Below are positions 43,944 to 56,189 of a stretch of 64,000 bases of DNA, piece by piece; the stretch's first letter is position 1; each line of letters opens with the position of its first letter. The translations under genes and the position numbers were made by a program. This DNA comes from Linanthus parryae (Eukaryota; Streptophyta; Magnoliopsida; Ericales; Polemoniaceae): the NCBI GenBank assembly GCA_023055425.1, contig JALGPY010000034.1:1244584-1308583 (forward strand), in the 5' to 3' direction. The notes beneath the pieces are model-generated. The model was not told the DNA's origin. It searched no databases and worked only from the letters and a program-made list of their open reading frames with translations.

Positions 43944-44919
43944 GGGTGCTGATTCTTACAACACAATTATCTGTAGTTACAGCACAATTTTTCGTTGTAT
44001 GACTTTTTTAACCATGTTTATTAATTTTTAATATATAATCATCATCTGCTAATCCACAAATCACTGTGTTTTTTCAATGACATGTCACCGTGTTTATTTC
44101 TATTTATTCATATAAAACTTTTCTCCTTCAAAATTCAGATTGTGGTACAGTGGTAGCACCACCACCACATCCATCCAACAGACTACAACTATGAACACCT
44201 AATGATCAAACCACCACCACCACCCCCCCCCCCCCCCCCCCCCCCCCCCCCGTGCTTTCATCCCAAACCAAATTCAACGACCACCAAAAACATTAACCAG
44301 AACCCCCCAATGAAAGCAAACAAAGGAACACACACATATGAACTTAATCAAATCCCAATCCAGCCTACAACGCCAATAGGTCTTCATCTCAAATCATCTC
44401 TCTCTTTTCTCGTCTCCTTTTCCATGCCGAACAAAACCCAAATATTGAAAACAAAAAACGAAACATAACCTTTGCCAGGTCTCTCAAATCGATCTTTCTC
44501 AGGCCTCTCAAATCGATCGAAAATATGGGTACATTGCTGCAAATCGACATCGGGTTGACGAAGAAGTATAGGAGGAGGAGAAGGGGCGTCCACCCCTCTC
44601 TTTCGAATTGGAGTTTTGATCTGTGCTTGAGTTCTGACATTCAGGGGTTCGGTTATCTACTTTCGGTCCCCAAATATTCTTCCTGACAGAGAGATAGAGG
44701 AAGCGAGAGCTGATCGGGAGGCAGAGCCACAGAGAGGGTAGGATGAAGAAAGCGGAAATTAACCATAGTATAATCTGGGAATTTGTTTTTGGTAGAGATT
44801 AGGGGATTTTTTTTGCTACATTAAAGATTGTGTATCATTTAGTAATCAGGGATAAAAAAGTCATACAACGAATAATTGTGATGTAACTATAATTTGTTGT
44901 GCTGTAATTATCAGCACCC
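43944..44919. mobile_element. Inverted-repeat element with ~75-bp ends (hAT- or Mutator-like)
   Basis: The left end (GGGTGCTGATTCTTACA...TTCGTTGTATGACTTTTTTA) is the inverted complement of the right end over about 75 bases with scattered mismatches. It is flanked by the perfect 8-base duplication TAAGAAAA (43936-43943 and 44920-44927). The 976-base body has no transposase. It carries a C29 run and an unrelated stretch (44260-44800) that may be captured host sequence. The apparent proline-rich frame is a product of the C run. Confidence 0.85.
44223..44251. repeat. Poly-C tract (29 bases)
   Basis: An uninterrupted run of 29 C, preceded by CCACCACCAC. Likely length-variable and prone to sequencing error. 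Confidence 0.95.
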
Positions 44920-44927
44920 TAAGAAAA

Positions 44928-45242
44928 AAGTAACAGAAATTTAGAATTACAATCCCGCGCTATGGCGCCGCGGGGATGCGAACAGTATACGTTTATAATT
45001 ACTCTTTTGAACTTTTTGCTACTTTTAAAACAGTAGCGTGCTGGTAGAGGCTTTGGTTTGGGGGTACTAGTTGTGTGATAATATATGATGTCGTGATACT
45101 GGTCGGTTGTGGTGGTGGTGACCGGTTATGTTGGAGATGTTGATTTGTGACTGAATATTTCATTTGGGTTGTCTAATGGGTTGGATCTTGGATGCAACTG
45201 TGGCAATGAAAGGTGGCACGGGGCAGCAGAGGCAGTGCTGGT
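44928..45242. other. Intergenic, nothing recognised
   Basis: Includes a GGTGGTGGT stretch near 45108. No gene or repeat pair is supported. Confidence 0.4.
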
Positions 45243-45547
45243 CAGGGTCGGCCCTCCCACTAGACTATTTAGGCGGCCGCCTCGGGCCCCCGGGTCGAAA
45301 AGCACCTGAAATAAACCTTCAGCGTGCATTACACATACAAAAATGGCATCTCTATTACTAACATATATACATTTGAAGGAAGAAATTCAGGTAGTAGAAA
45401 AATAGTTGTACACTAGTATCAACTTATATATCTTTTTACCCAATTACTTTTGATTGGTATATTAACCTCACAGTGTTATCTCCAAGTTTCAAGAGTATAG
45501 CTTTTGTTGAAATGTGCCTAGGGCCTCGTAGTGTAGTGTCGGCCCTG
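45243..45547. mobile_element. hAT-type MITE (305 bp)
   Basis: Ends CAGGGTCGGCCCT and AGTGTCGGCCCTG are imperfect inverted complements (10 of 13), typical of hAT termini. Flanks GTGCTGGT (45235-45242) and GTGTTGGC (45548-45555) match at 6 of 8, an eroded target duplication. Confidence 0.75.
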
Positions 45548-46160
45548 GTGTTGGCAATAGCTTTTGGCAATTATAATATTATTACACGGGTAATTGGGGG
45601 CATGTTCGGGTTGAATGCGATGACCCGCTCATTTAAAAGAAATTGGACACACAATAAATGGGTTCAAGCACAAATGCGTCCAATTTATTTGAAATGAGCA
45701 CTGAAAGGGAATATTAGAAATAAATAAGGGGCAAGAGATTTGGACTCATCATCATTCTACTCCTGATATTGCAAGCCTCAAGTCTAAAAACAAGTGGTCT
45801 GTGCTGTGTGTCCTGATTGTTAATCTTCCTCTACTCCAACACATTGGTGTGTATACGCCAACTAGCTTCAACGAAAGATCGCCTCTCAAAGAGCAATACA
45901 AGTACTCTGTAATCTCAAGCAGGGACCAAAAGAATTGAACAGGTATCAAATTTTCTCCTTTGCCTTTTAACCTTCTAAGAATGACGACACTACTACTCAC
46001 TCCATTATAAAAAAGTTTAAAGTACATATAAGAAGACGAGTACAAGGCAAAAAAGGCTTAACATAGAATATCGTAATTATAAAGATTACAGAAGAAGAAA
46101 CCAGGCACTGATACTTACAGAAAGAAAGGGCCTCATAGTACACTAAAACCAGATTAAAAT
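45548..46160. other. Intergenic, nothing recognised
   Basis: Only short chance frames; no repeat or RNA gene can be supported. Confidence 0.4.
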
Positions 46161-46164
46161 TGTA

Positions 46165-46218
46165 CAAGTAATAGATATAAAAGGGTCCAACATCAGTTTG
46201 CAGCAAATCAGCCTTTCT
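46165..46218 (-). other. Exon-like block downstream of P3
   Basis: On the minus strand an acceptor-like TTTTTACAG (ending at 46219) is followed by an open stretch KADLLQTDVGP, resembling the blocks downstream of P1, P4 and F. Here it lies only about 140 bases after the F-box C-terminal remnant. Confidence 0.4.
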
Positions 46219-46359
46219 CTGTAAAAACACAGTATTTGCAGGTCAACTATAGCTTTGGCATGTACTTCTTATAAAGACAGAGGAGTTGGCGTTACCCATA
46301 ACTTTAGCATGTACTTATGTGAAGGAATAGTGTGAAATTTACATTTGCACAACATTTCT

Positions 46360-47290
46360 AAACCAATCAAGGATTAGTGCAGTCAGTATTTTAGACCATG
46401 AGTGCTTCGCACCACCGCAATCATTCAACCAGCCGGCGCATGAGCAAGCAAAGCAAGAGGTCCTTTGTAAGATGTAAAAAAATAGTGGACAACGGCAAGG
46501 CGGGTTGGCATGTCAGTCCTTTGAAACACCTCATCAGACATGTTGTAAGTTAAAATGTACATATCCGTGTATGTCCAACCTACATGCCAATGTATGTACC
46601 CCCATTCACATATGTGGCCTTACCAGCAGGAAGGAAACCACTCCCCAAGCTCCAAAAAGGGACAACTATGTTCTTCCTTTTCCAGGACTTAATTAATAGC
46701 AGTAGAGAACACATTGACTTGAGCCCTGATTTGTCCTGATGTTGCTGCTGCTGCATCTGGAAAAGTAGTTAATTTAATTTGTGCCACCTTAAAAACATTG
46801 GTGACCATTGGGTCGAAGCAAAATACAGAGCCATACCATATAGTAGAGGTATACTGTACTGCAGCCCTGGTGGTCTCAAGACCATCCAAAGGAGCACGAC
46901 CGATTCGCCTAAGCTGTCTGGTGGCAGGGCCCCAAAGGGCATACATCTGTGGAAGTGGTGAGAAAGATAAGCAAACGACTCCATTTCAACATCTTCAGTC
47001 CCTACTTCAACACGGGAAAGCTTCAACTCTTTTTTATTTTCTTCAAGGTCTTCTTTGAGGTGTTGGAACGAGAGGGTAGTGGGGGTTGTACGAATTCCAG
47101 GATTAGAATAAGTAACAGTTTGACTGTGTGCAGAGCGCATAGAGATGAAATTAGGGGAGCGGATTAGTAAGTACCAGAACTTGGAGATGCACTTGAACCT
47201 GAACAGGGATTGCACAAGAAGTCTAGTGAAGATGTCGATTATCAAATCCACGGTTAAATCTCTATTCCTCGTCTCTCCTCATCCGTTGTC
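46360..47290 (-). pseudogene. F-box/FBA gene, type II (P3), frameshifted
   Basis: An F-box remnant at about 47265-47130 (LIIDIFTRLLVQSLFRFKCI, KFWYLLIRSPNF) leads into FBA text that changes frame near 46960. The next frame gives MYALWGPATRQLRRIG, SVFCFDPMVTNVFKVAQIKL and AQVNVFSTA. Further scraps include TYVNGGTYIGM and YNMSDEVFQR-type text. The end (46400-46360) keeps a weak SWSKILT-like match. Multiple stops and shifts mean it is dead. The RLLVQS in the F-box replaces the usual RLPVKS. Confidence 0.82.
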
Positions 47291-47980
47291 TGAACTTGTT
47301 GAAGGAACAACTTCAAGAGCATCTCTAGAGGAAAAGGAAGAAGAATCCATAGCCGGGTTTGAATTCCTCTGGAGATTTGCGGATGGTGAAAAAAATGGAT
47401 CAAACCCCTGCCTGGGTCTGGGGGATCCACCGAATTTACCAAATGATAATGATCGGTGGAGAAATGCAGAGACCGATGGGTCCGAAATCAATTTTTGTAC
47501 GGCTACTACTAATATAATATTAGCAAATAAAATTATTTATTGAGAAAGTCTACAACATAACCATGACAACCCACGTTGCCTGGATCTTCTTCTCATTTGG
47601 TCGACGTTGCCTAGATCAATGGAGCAAGTCGATCTGCCTATTTGAACGCCGCCCACCAATTGGTCCGCAATTTGATTGGGTTCACGCCATTATTGTTGAA
47701 TACGTCATTCTTTTGTGCCATCCTTGAGAGTTCCGATACCTTTTGAGTGGTGTGAAGAAGAACAAGGGATGGTGGTGAAGAACAGAGGAGGATGGTGGTG
47801 AAGAACAGGAGGATAGTGGCGGTGGTGGTAAAGAAGAACACCAAGAACAAAGGCCAAATAGGGCCAAATTAGTGGTATGGGCATTTATGTCAATCCACCC
47901 TTTCAATGGTGAATGTTCACAAAAAGCCAGCTTTAACAGAAGGGTGGTATATGTCCACTCTCTATCCATTGACCCGGGGA
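47291..47980. other. Intergenic, nothing recognised
   Basis: A GGTGGTGAAGAACAGAGGAGGAT repeat near 47769-47838 gives spurious serine- and leucine-rich frames. The direct word CGTTGCCT.GATC occurs twice (47573, 47604). Confidence 0.4.
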
Positions 47981-47982
47981 AA

Positions 47983-48100
47983 GAGGGTAATTGTATCTAA
48001 CATGGGATATTAGTATATATCCAAACAACAGAGGGATAATTGTCTCTAACAAGGGATATTAGTATATATCCAAACAACGGAGGGATAATTGTATTTAACC
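47983..48100. repeat. Tandem repeat of ~47 bp, about 2.5 copies
   Basis: Units share GAGGG.TAATTGT.TCTAACA and GGGATATTAGTATATATCCA. Each contains the small palindrome GGATATTAGTATATATCC. Confidence 0.85.
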
Positions 48101-48149
48101 CATACTCAAATGGTTAAGTAGTACGCGTACTTAATCTTTGGAAAAAATA

Positions 48150-48300
48150 GAGTTCACGTTGGGCTAGGCTTGGGCAGAAACTACATAGCCCAATCCATAT
48201 ATGTTGGTTGGGCTCAACTTTCAATCCCGGGCCCTATCTCGTAGAATCGCGTTAAGGGTTGGGCGGATTGGTCAGGCCATTAGGCCAGCCCCAGTTGACG
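48150..48300. other. GGGCT/AGCCC-rich patch, possible eroded MITE
   Basis: Many GGGC and GCCC words (TTGGGCTAGGCTTGGGC, CAATCCCGGGCCC). It resembles fold-back MITE arms, but no ends or target duplication could be fixed. Confidence 0.25.
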
Positions 48301-48479
48301 TATAGCTACCAACTTTTCAGAACATGGCTGCGACAGAAGATCGCATTCTGAGGCAATATACAATTTACTCGTTACCTACATTTAACCCCGTTAACATTTA
48401 CTATAGGCAAACAATAATATCCGGAAAAAAGAAACAAAAAAATGTACATATTGAATTACTGAGCAAGTTTTACAAAATA

Positions 48480-49680
48480 TGATATGAGTTTAAAAAGTCA
48501 AGACAACATACTGTGTAGACCACAATCATGAGGCAGCAATACAAAAGTTTTCGAATACACACTGACATAAACAGGAGTTAATACAACTAGGTCTACAAAA
48601 TATACAAAACTAGATATACACAACAACGGAGACAGGTTGGACTCGAAACTCAGACTTTTACACAAGGATTTTGATCTGGAGACAGAACACAAAAGCGGGT
48701 ATCGGAGACAGTTTAAATGCTAGCTTAAGATTACCCAGAAGAGCTCCAACAAATGAATCAGCAAATTTCCTGCCATTTTGCTGGAAACAGAAAATATGGA
48801 CAAAAGTTAGTTCTAAGTAACTGAAATGTACTCCATTTAAAGCGAATATATGGTGAACAAGAATGGTTAAGAGCCACACCCTCTGTAACGTAACTGCATC
48901 AGCTCAACATCCACCACCACCCATATCATATTCAGATTACATGTTGTGGGCAACTGTGAACTCGGTTAAAATGTGAGTTCACGCTTAACTACTGCCCCAA
49001 TCACAGTTGACAGACTATTTATTTTATTTATTTAATGTATTTATTCATCTGATAGGGATGTTGCTATCTACTGCACGATTAGACTGCGTTTGGTCATGTA
49101 TTTCAGGTTACATGCTGCAGGCAACCGTGAATTTGGTTAAACTATGAGTGAGAACTTAAAGTATTGCATTAATCTCAGTTGATAGGGGTTCTGCTATCTG
49201 CTGCACGAGCAAACAACAGTTTGAGCCCATTAACAGAAAGCCAAATCTACAGGTCTCCCCTAACCAACACGACTAGTATAAAAAACATTTAGTTGTCAAC
49301 CAGAAGTTTAGAACCTTCATCTACCAAGTATTTTCACACTATCAACCAGTTTCATGATATACTTCCACAAGAAAACGTATTTATAACTTTATACTATACT
49401 TCTCGTATTTGACAGGATGGTAGTATGCATGATACGTATCATTAAACAAGATATACACAGCAGTAGGAATGAATATGTCTGTCTCCAAAGATAGTCTAAT
49501 GATATGTATCTGTTAAGCAGCGGCAGTAACTGCTGCTGTTAGGCTCAGTGGCATCCAGTGATGATACACCAACAACTCCTTTTCGGCTCGAATCTGAGGC
49601 TCCTCCTGGGGAGGTACTACTCTTCACACACCCTCCACAGATATATTTTATCTAGATGCTAATGGAAACCCTGGATTGTA
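48480..49680 (-). repeat. Recurring non-coding module with exon-like block (48.5 kb)
   Basis: On the minus strand CTGTTTCCAG (ending 48781) is followed by an open stretch NGRKFADSFVGALLGNLKLA. The rest repeats a roughly 150-base unit twice (TGTGGGCAACTGTGAACTCG, AAAATGTGAGTTC...CTGCTATCTGCTGCACGA) and continues with ACCAGTTTCATGATATACTTC. It matches 56190-57800 in the same order. It lies 5.4 kb downstream of F-box remnant P4, with a LINE inserted between. Confidence 0.6.
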
Positions 49681-52418
49681 GTTTTTTGGGATGGAGATGA
49701 TACTATTTTGTTAATGTTAAAAATCTCCTCTGATAATCATGTTTGGGGCATTACCTTTGTTTATCCTAGCACGCACAGATAATGATAAGGTGTGGGAAAG
49801 CTGCAGCTTGAAAATCTAACCTCTTGCATCTCTCACTGTGCTTAAATGCTGCTAGTATGGGGATGATTTTTAATTATATACTTAATCCTCATGAGAAAAG
49901 GGGATGTCTTTGCCAGGAGTGATAACTCGTGTCTTTTACTTAATAATAGCTTCCTCTCTTACTGTGCTCTTGTGGATTTGGGGTTTGAGGGCTACCCCCT
50001 TTACTTGGTGAAATAATAGCTAGTCTAGCCATTGTGAGACATCTGCCGTGTTCAGGTTCTAACCATATGGCCTTGCTTCTTGACACCCAGGCTATTCCTT
50101 CTTTCTTGAGGCCTAAAAGCTTTCAGGTTTATATGTGGCTGAAGCATGAAGGTCAGAGAGGAGTTGTATCAAGAGCTTGGGTCGTTGATATGGGGTACCG
50201 ATGTTTAAGGTGAAATTTAAACTGAAGAACTGTGTGAGAGAACTCAGGGCTTGGAGCAATTAATTTTGGTAAGGGTCTATCCAGGAATATTCAAGAGAAG
50301 GAGGGGGAAGTGAGCAAGGTTAAAATCAGAGGCATTGATGATGATGACAGGAATACGGCCTTCTTTGAGGCCTCTGTGATTCAAAGGACGAAAAGGAATG
50401 CAGTGGAAGAGATTCTTATTGAGAATGGTCACAGATCCGGGTTGAGGTAAAAGAGACATTTCATAAGTTCTACACTCAATTGTTCTCCAATGAGAAAGAT
50501 GAGGATGTTTGGCCAATGATAACCAATATAAACAACAATGTGCTGACAAGATCAGTAACAGATGAGGAAATTAAAGAGGCAAATTTTGATATGTGTTTGG
50601 ATAAAGCCCCAGGGTATAATGGCTTCACTCCTAGGTTTTATCAAACATACTGGGCATCATTGGAGATTATATCTGTAATGCAATCAAGGGCTTCTTCAAA
50701 TCAGGGAGAATCCTCAAAAACATGAACATCACTCACATCACCTTAGCTTCTCCTATATATGTTAAAGATTGCCCTTGCTCTACTTTTTACAAAAAGTTGT
50801 CTAAAATTCTTGCAAAGAGACATTGACCGAGAACTCATTCATTGGATTAAAAGTCAGAAAATGGTAAGACTGGATCCGTGGCCTTCAAACTTGAGATGCT
50901 TAAAGGCTTTGATAGGGTTATGGGATTATCTTGAAATGGTAATGAGGAAAACGGGCTTCTGCAATACTTGGGTGAAATGGATAATGGAGTGTGTTATCAC
51001 TAAGTTTCAGGATATCTGTCAATGGTAATCTGGGAGACATCATTTGTCCATCCAGAGATATTAGGCAGGGAGATCCTCTTTCTCCCTTGCCTTTTGTTTT
51101 ATCTGCAGAAGAATTGTCTACCACTCTTCATCATTTTAGTCATGTGGGTGGTTTTCAGGTATGAAAATATCAAGATTAAGCACATCAGTTAATCATATAT
51201 TATTTGCTGATGATGTCATTCTACTTTGTAGAGCTAATGTGGGTGGTGTGAGTGCAGTGGACAAGGTGCTCTTCATGTATGAAAGTACTTCTGGGCAGGC
51301 TGCAAGCAGAGAAAAATATCGATGTCTCTTCAAAGACAAATATTTTGGCTTACTCGTAATTATTGGAAGAACCAAATCTCAGACTTCTAATTTATCAAGA
51401 AAGGAATCACTGAGAAGTTGACTGGCTGGAAAGTATCCTTTCCAAGTGCAGTAGGTAGAAGTGTTCTTACAAATGCACCCTCTCAGCTCTTCCAACTTAT
51501 CCCATGCCTTGTTTCTAGTTCTCTAGAAGCTGTGTGCTGATTTGAATTCTATGATTTCAAATCTCTGCTGGGGTTTGAGCTCATATGCAGATAAGAAATT
51601 AAACTACACGGGGGAAGATGGGATTCTTTATGTTAAGATAAAGCTGATGGAGGTTTGGGATTCAGGATTCAAAGACCATCTTTTTAACTTGGCTCTCCTC
51701 TCTAGTCTAAGCAAGCTTGGAAATTAATTAACGGCGAACCATCTCTTTTTACGAAAATTCTGAAGAGTAATCTCTTCCGAAATACCTCTTTCCGGTAGGC
51801 AATATTACCAACAGGTTGCTCTTGGTCATGGGAAAGTCTCATCAAAGGCAGAGAAGTCTCGGAACTCTCAAAAGCCAGAAACGGTTGGCTTTTTAACAAG
51901 TTGGATCGAAGCCAAATGGGATAGTCAAAAAGGCGTTGGGGAGGTTTTATTAGTTTTAAAGAAAACAGATTTCCAAAGAGCTGATCAGTGCAGATGGTCC
52001 CCCCTGCCGTTCAAGTGACACTCAGATGGTTGATACGCTGATTTTCACCAATGCTGCAGTGAGCAAAGTTAGTAAAAATGGCAGCATTGGGATTGTTTTC
52101 GCTAATCTGGACGGTACTATTGCATTCAGCAGCAGATTCCTTGCATTTCAAATTCATTAATCTTGCAGATTCTGGCTATTAGGAATCCTTTGTAGATTGC
52201 TACAGAAAGGAAGGTAGGCAGTATCTCTAATACATTCTGATTGCAAAATCCGTACTGAAGCTTTCCAGTCAAGAGATACTTCATGTTGTCATGAAATTGC
52301 ATCTCTTGTAGTTGATTGTAAAAGCTGTGCCTTTTCTATTAATCTCTGCATTTTTCCTTTCATATCTAGAGACTCAAATCTAATGACCCTGTTTATGGAA
52401 AAACTTCAGTTTTCTCAA

Positions 52419-52430
<12 letters not shown>
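49660..52430 (+). pseudogene. LINE (L1-type) ORF2, decayed
   Basis: Plus-strand landmarks in order: endonuclease tail (WGITFVYPSTHR, then LPCSGSNHMALLLDTQ), LTRSVTDEEIKEANFDMCLD then KAPGYNGF (RT start), KLEMLKGFDRV, INVNGN-type text then DIRQGDPLSPLPFVLSAEEL, the catalytic HILFADDVILLCRAN (FADD at 51203-51214), GRTKSQT..F, LTGWKVSFPSAVGRSVLT, and an RNase H-like IFTNAAVSKVSKNGSIGIVF near 52030. Frames change often and stops are many. It ends at an (AAT)n tract. A copy with an RNase H domain fits plant L1 clades. It lies in the presumed long intron or flank of P4. Confidence 0.87.

Positions 52431-52484
<54 letters not shown>
52418..52484. repeat. (AAT)n microsatellite
   Basis: About 22 AAT units at the 3' end of the LINE. 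It may have grown from the LINE's A-rich tail. The poly-Asn and poly-Ile frames here are artefacts. Confidence 0.95.
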
Positions 52485-52488
<4 letters not shown>

Positions 52489-52726
52489 TACACATTACTA
52501 TTGTGATAATGGTAGGCTTTAAGTTGTGTACTGTCTCTGTAATTAGATCGATAAATAGTATTTTGATTATTGAGCATCTTGCCTTGTGATTGCTTCTATG
52601 TTACTTGCATTTTCATGGGGAAAACTTGAATCCTGCATTTAAGCAGAATTCACACTAAAACAAAGTATTAACACATTTTCATCACTGCAAGCAACAACAA
52701 AATTTTTAATTGCCACATACAGGCTG

Positions 52727-52740
52727 CCCCCCCCCCCCCC
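52727..52740. repeat. Poly-C tract (14 bases)
   Basis: A run of 14 C followed by TCCCCCTC. Confidence 0.9.
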
Positions 52741-53085
52741 TCCCCCTCAAACTAAATCATTAATTTGAGCAATCCATGTTTCCCTTGATTAGAAACTGGA
52801 ACCTTGGTACTATTTATTTTTTTTAACTGAATTAGATGATTATCTTATGTGGAGTAGGCCTATACCACAACTCTGTCACATATTGTAATAAAAAAGACAT
52901 GGTGAAATTTCCCTCTCTTGTTCTTTCATTTTTCCTGTAATTTTAACTTCTTTATTTTCTTCCATCTGACATATTAGGTGGAGTAGTCATATACTAGAGC
53001 TATCAAGTGGAATGGATGACTGCCTAACCGGCCCGGACCGGGATCATGGTGGTCCTAGCGGGCTCTAGGCCCCCCTAGGTAGTGG

Positions 53086-53273
53086 CAGGGGCGGAGGGAG
53101 GATTTCAAACAGGGTAGGACCTTTTTGTAGTTTTAGGAAGGGGTACGGCTTTTTTGTAATTTTACCTAGGGGCAAAGTTGTATAACTTCCTAAAACAGGG
53201 GTATATAAGTGTAGTTTTCTGAAACAGGGGTGGGGCACGTGCCTTATGCGGCCATGTGCTGCCTTTGCCCCTG
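53086..53273. mobile_element. hAT-type MITE (188 bp)
   Basis: Starts CAGGGGCGGAGGGAGG and ends TGCCTTTGCCCCTG, good hAT-like termini. Flanks GGTAGTGG (53078-53085) and GGTGGTAG (53274-53281) match at 6 of 8. Internally it repeats AACAGGGGT-type words. Confidence 0.72.
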
Positions 53274-53384
53274 GGTGGTAGTCGTCTGGCTGGTTTCTGA
53301 ATTTGGGAACCGACGGACCTGCGCACCGCAAATCATTGACCAGCCTGTCAACTGGCCAAGGACCGGACCACCAGCCCGACCAAA

Positions 53385-53386
53385 TA

Positions 53387-53422
<36 letters not shown>
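53385..53422. repeat. (TA)n microsatellite
   Basis: About 18 TA units interrupted once by TGTA, followed by GTGGTATA repeated twice. Confidence 0.95.
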
Positions 53423-53427
<5 letters not shown>

Positions 53428-53599
53428 GTATATAGTGGTATATAATTAAAAATATTAAAAGAAAAAAATACAATGGGCCTAGACCGGCCTGTCCTGAAAC
53501 GGCCCACTGGGGTCAGGTCTTGTTGGCCAAGTCAGGCCTAGGGATCTGGCTTCTAGCCTATCCATTAATGGTGCCGTTTGGTGGTTCTATGATGATTTT

Positions 53600-54178
53600 G
53601 TGAATGCATATTTCTTGGAAATTGACGCTTATATTCTCACGTGGTTATCTTTGGCTGTAAGAAGAAGTGTGAATTCGTAATTTGCAAAGGGAAACACTCA
53701 TTTCATAAGAAGCAACTACTACTTCTGATTAATATGCTGAGCAAAACAACACACATAAATCAGACAATTTGTTCACGAGAAATAAGGGAGGGATGCTGCC
53801 TATAACAAGCAAATGACTCTGGGTATCGAAGGAGATGGTTAAAGGGATTCTTGGGGACTGTTATATTTTTCAGAACTTGCAAGCAAATTTTATTCAGAGT
53901 AATCAAGTTCAGAGGTTGCTTTGATATTCGTGAATTTATACTCAAACCAGCACCCAGCAATATTTATTAGCTATCGTATCCTTTTGGTACAACATGAGGA
54001 TGCACCATAAAATTGATGGAAGTGGAATTTACTCAACTGTTAGAGAGTAAATATTGCTTCGCTTGAGATTTGAACATGTAACACATCATATGAAAAACAA
54101 GAAAAATCTTGACAAAAAATGTATGTACATTCACACAAACAAACAAACAAAAAGAAACATTGAGAGAGCTAGTTCATT
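53600..54178. repeat. F-box 3' flank, copy 1 of 3
   Basis: Shares CAAATGACTC..GG, GGGATTCTTGGGGA, TTCAGAACTTGCAAGCAAA and TTTGCAAAGGGAAA words with 58380-59225 and 60930-61620. All three copies have the same position relative to minus-strand F-box sequence, or to the place where one would be. Confidence 0.65.
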
Positions 54179-54184
54179 ACCTGA

Positions 54185-54475
54185 TTAATTAAGTGATGCA
54201 AGGCTCTCATTGTATAGGAAGGTATGCATTCCGAAGTTATTTTCGCAGAGCTTCTGGGTCGTCCCAGCCTCTGGTTCATACAAGTACAAAGAGCTGTCCG
54301 GTTCACCATAGAAGAGTACCAAATCAATGCCATCCTTGTTAAAAATCCTACAGCCAATCTAACCTTAACGGATGGTTTACAAGTCAGAAGTTTAGACCAT
54401 GAGTGATTGCCACCACCGCAATCATTGAACACCCACACATCAACCTCGCTAAAGGAATTAACAGGACCAGTGTGC
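54185..54475 (-). pseudogene. F-box/FBA C-terminal fragment, type II (P4)
   Basis: Minus-strand text EVDVWVFNDCGGGNHSWSKL then LTCKPSVKVRLAVGF matches the C-terminal FBA of gene F. A frame change follows, after which another frame gives SLYLYEPEAG and MHTFLYNESLASLN-like text. No F-box or early FBA sequence remains upstream. Directly after the stop the strand reads AATCAG then GTAATG (GT at 54180-54179), the family's donor-like site. Confidence 0.85.
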
Positions 54476-54818
54476 TCATGGACAAACATGGCAGGACCAG
54501 TTTCGCCAAATGCCTTACTGATGAGTTCGCTCCAATTGCAACAATCTAGGGTTCCAAACACTCCCCTCTGTGTCTCTCTTCATTTGATGATTCGTTCTGT
54601 CCCAGAAATGAACACCGTTTCGGCCTCTTTTGGGCTACTGGATTATACTACTTCTACTTAATAAATTTACTGTGAAACAATGGGCTTAATGGATTGCCCA
54701 TATTGGGCCTGTAATGTAATTTTTTTTTACATAAGGCCTTTAATGTAATTTCTTTTTTGAGAGATTTTGTTTTCTTTTTTAAAGAAGGCCTTTTTATGCA
54801 ACAAACATATTTATATAT

Positions 54819-55602
54819 GGGTGGGTTTGGTGTGGACTTTTTGGATTTTTAGTTGTCTTTTAAGATGGTGTGAAAAAAGTCTGTGACACAAAAGTTGAAG
54901 AAAAAAGATGTATGAATTTAATAAAAAAAGTTGGTGCTGTTAAAAAGTCAGTGATGTGACAGTTTTGTTGTTTAGTGAAAATACCATTATACCCTATTGT
55001 GTCTATTTATTAACTTATTTAATAACTTTTACAAACAAACCAACACTACTACATTATAATTTAGTAATGCTTATTCTTTTAAAAACAAGTACTAGTTTAT
55101 AATATCTAGTATAGTAAGGTGAAAATACAAATAAATAAATATATGAATGTCATAAAAACAAACGTACATAAATTGATATATTTGAAGAAAAATTATAGCG
55201 TTCATTACATAAAAGTGTCGGATTACATTAAGAATAACTACCAGCACATGCCATTACAATTTAAATGATAAACGATAAACGATAAACTTATATCGCCCTT
55301 GATCCCCTAGTTAGTAGTGTTAATTAAAGTATAGAATGGTAAAAAATGTAACTAACAAGAGGGTGTAATTATAATTAAGGATGGAGGATAAAATTGTCAT
55401 TCTAATGATTTCAGCAAAAAAAGACACAAAAAATCTCCCCAACCCCAACTTTTTTCTTCCACCCACTTTACACTACAAATCCAAGATCCAGAATCCAAAA
55501 TCTGCTCAAAAAATCCCATACCAAACCTTTGGGAAAAGTCAGAAAAGCCAAAAAGTGGATTTTGGATTAAAATCCACAAAAAATCCCACACCAAACTCAC
55601 CC
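54819..55602. mobile_element. Harbinger-like MITE (784 bp)
   Basis: Starts GGGTGGGTTTGGTGTGGACT and ends ATCCCACACCAAACTCACCC, inverted complements over about 35 bases with scattered mismatches. It is flanked by TAT on both sides (54816-54818 and 55603-55605). Harbinger elements usually duplicate TAA or TTA, so the flank is slightly unusual. No transposase. Confidence 0.8.
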
Positions 55603-55605
55603 TAT

Positions 55606-56189
55606 GTTATAAAGAGAAGTACAACATAGGAATGAAGGCCAACAAAGGCCAAACACAGGAGCACACAGCAGACAGGGTGGCCATCCAGTATTTTACACGG
55701 GGTTATTTGATTGGCAAAATGATAAAGAAATTGTCGATTTTTTCATAATGTTGTAGGACTAAGACACCTCTACACATCTACATCTGAAGATATTGAGGTG
55801 TTCAACTTTGCTATTCACATGACATCCTCAAAAGGCTTAAATAAAACATAGGAGTATAGGACACTCATTCTGGTTCGAGGAGGGAGTATACTTTAGTATC
55901 ATGGCATAAATTGTTCAGAGGGGAGGTAACCTTCGTCAATCACGTCATAGAGTAAGGTGGTGATATGTAAGATCCCAAGCCAAGACTGAAAGATTACAGG
56001 TTAGTTTACATTCTTGACATCTAAGGCACCGAGTTCATCAGAGCTTGGAATGATGCTCCTCACTCTGATGTAGCTTATAGTACACATACATGATGTAGCT
56101 TATCGTACCAAATACTACAACAGTTTCAAGAGGTTTGAGTGACTGACAACAACACACTGTTTTGAGGACCTAAGCAGAGTTCAAGAGTT
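55606..56189. other. Intergenic, nothing firm
   Basis: GAGGAGGGAGTA near 55877 may be one end of an old Stowaway element. No gene is seen. Confidence 0.35.

Larger units (their letters stand above)
52985..53570. other. GC-rich patch, possible host MITE of the nested hAT element
   Basis: Rich in GGCC, CCGG and GACCGG words on both sides of a smaller hAT MITE and a TA tract. It may be an older fold-back element. Termini could not be fixed. Confidence 0.35.

Noticed and set aside
44202..44468. A proline-rich open frame (extensin-like look)
   Set aside because: The proline run comes from a C29 homopolymer inside a MITE.
45752..46045. Short minus-strand frames between the hAT MITE and P3
   Set aside because: No domain and no similarity to any other copy in the window.
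52380..52589. Poly-Asn and poly-Ile frames
   Set aside because: Products of the (AAT)n microsatellite.
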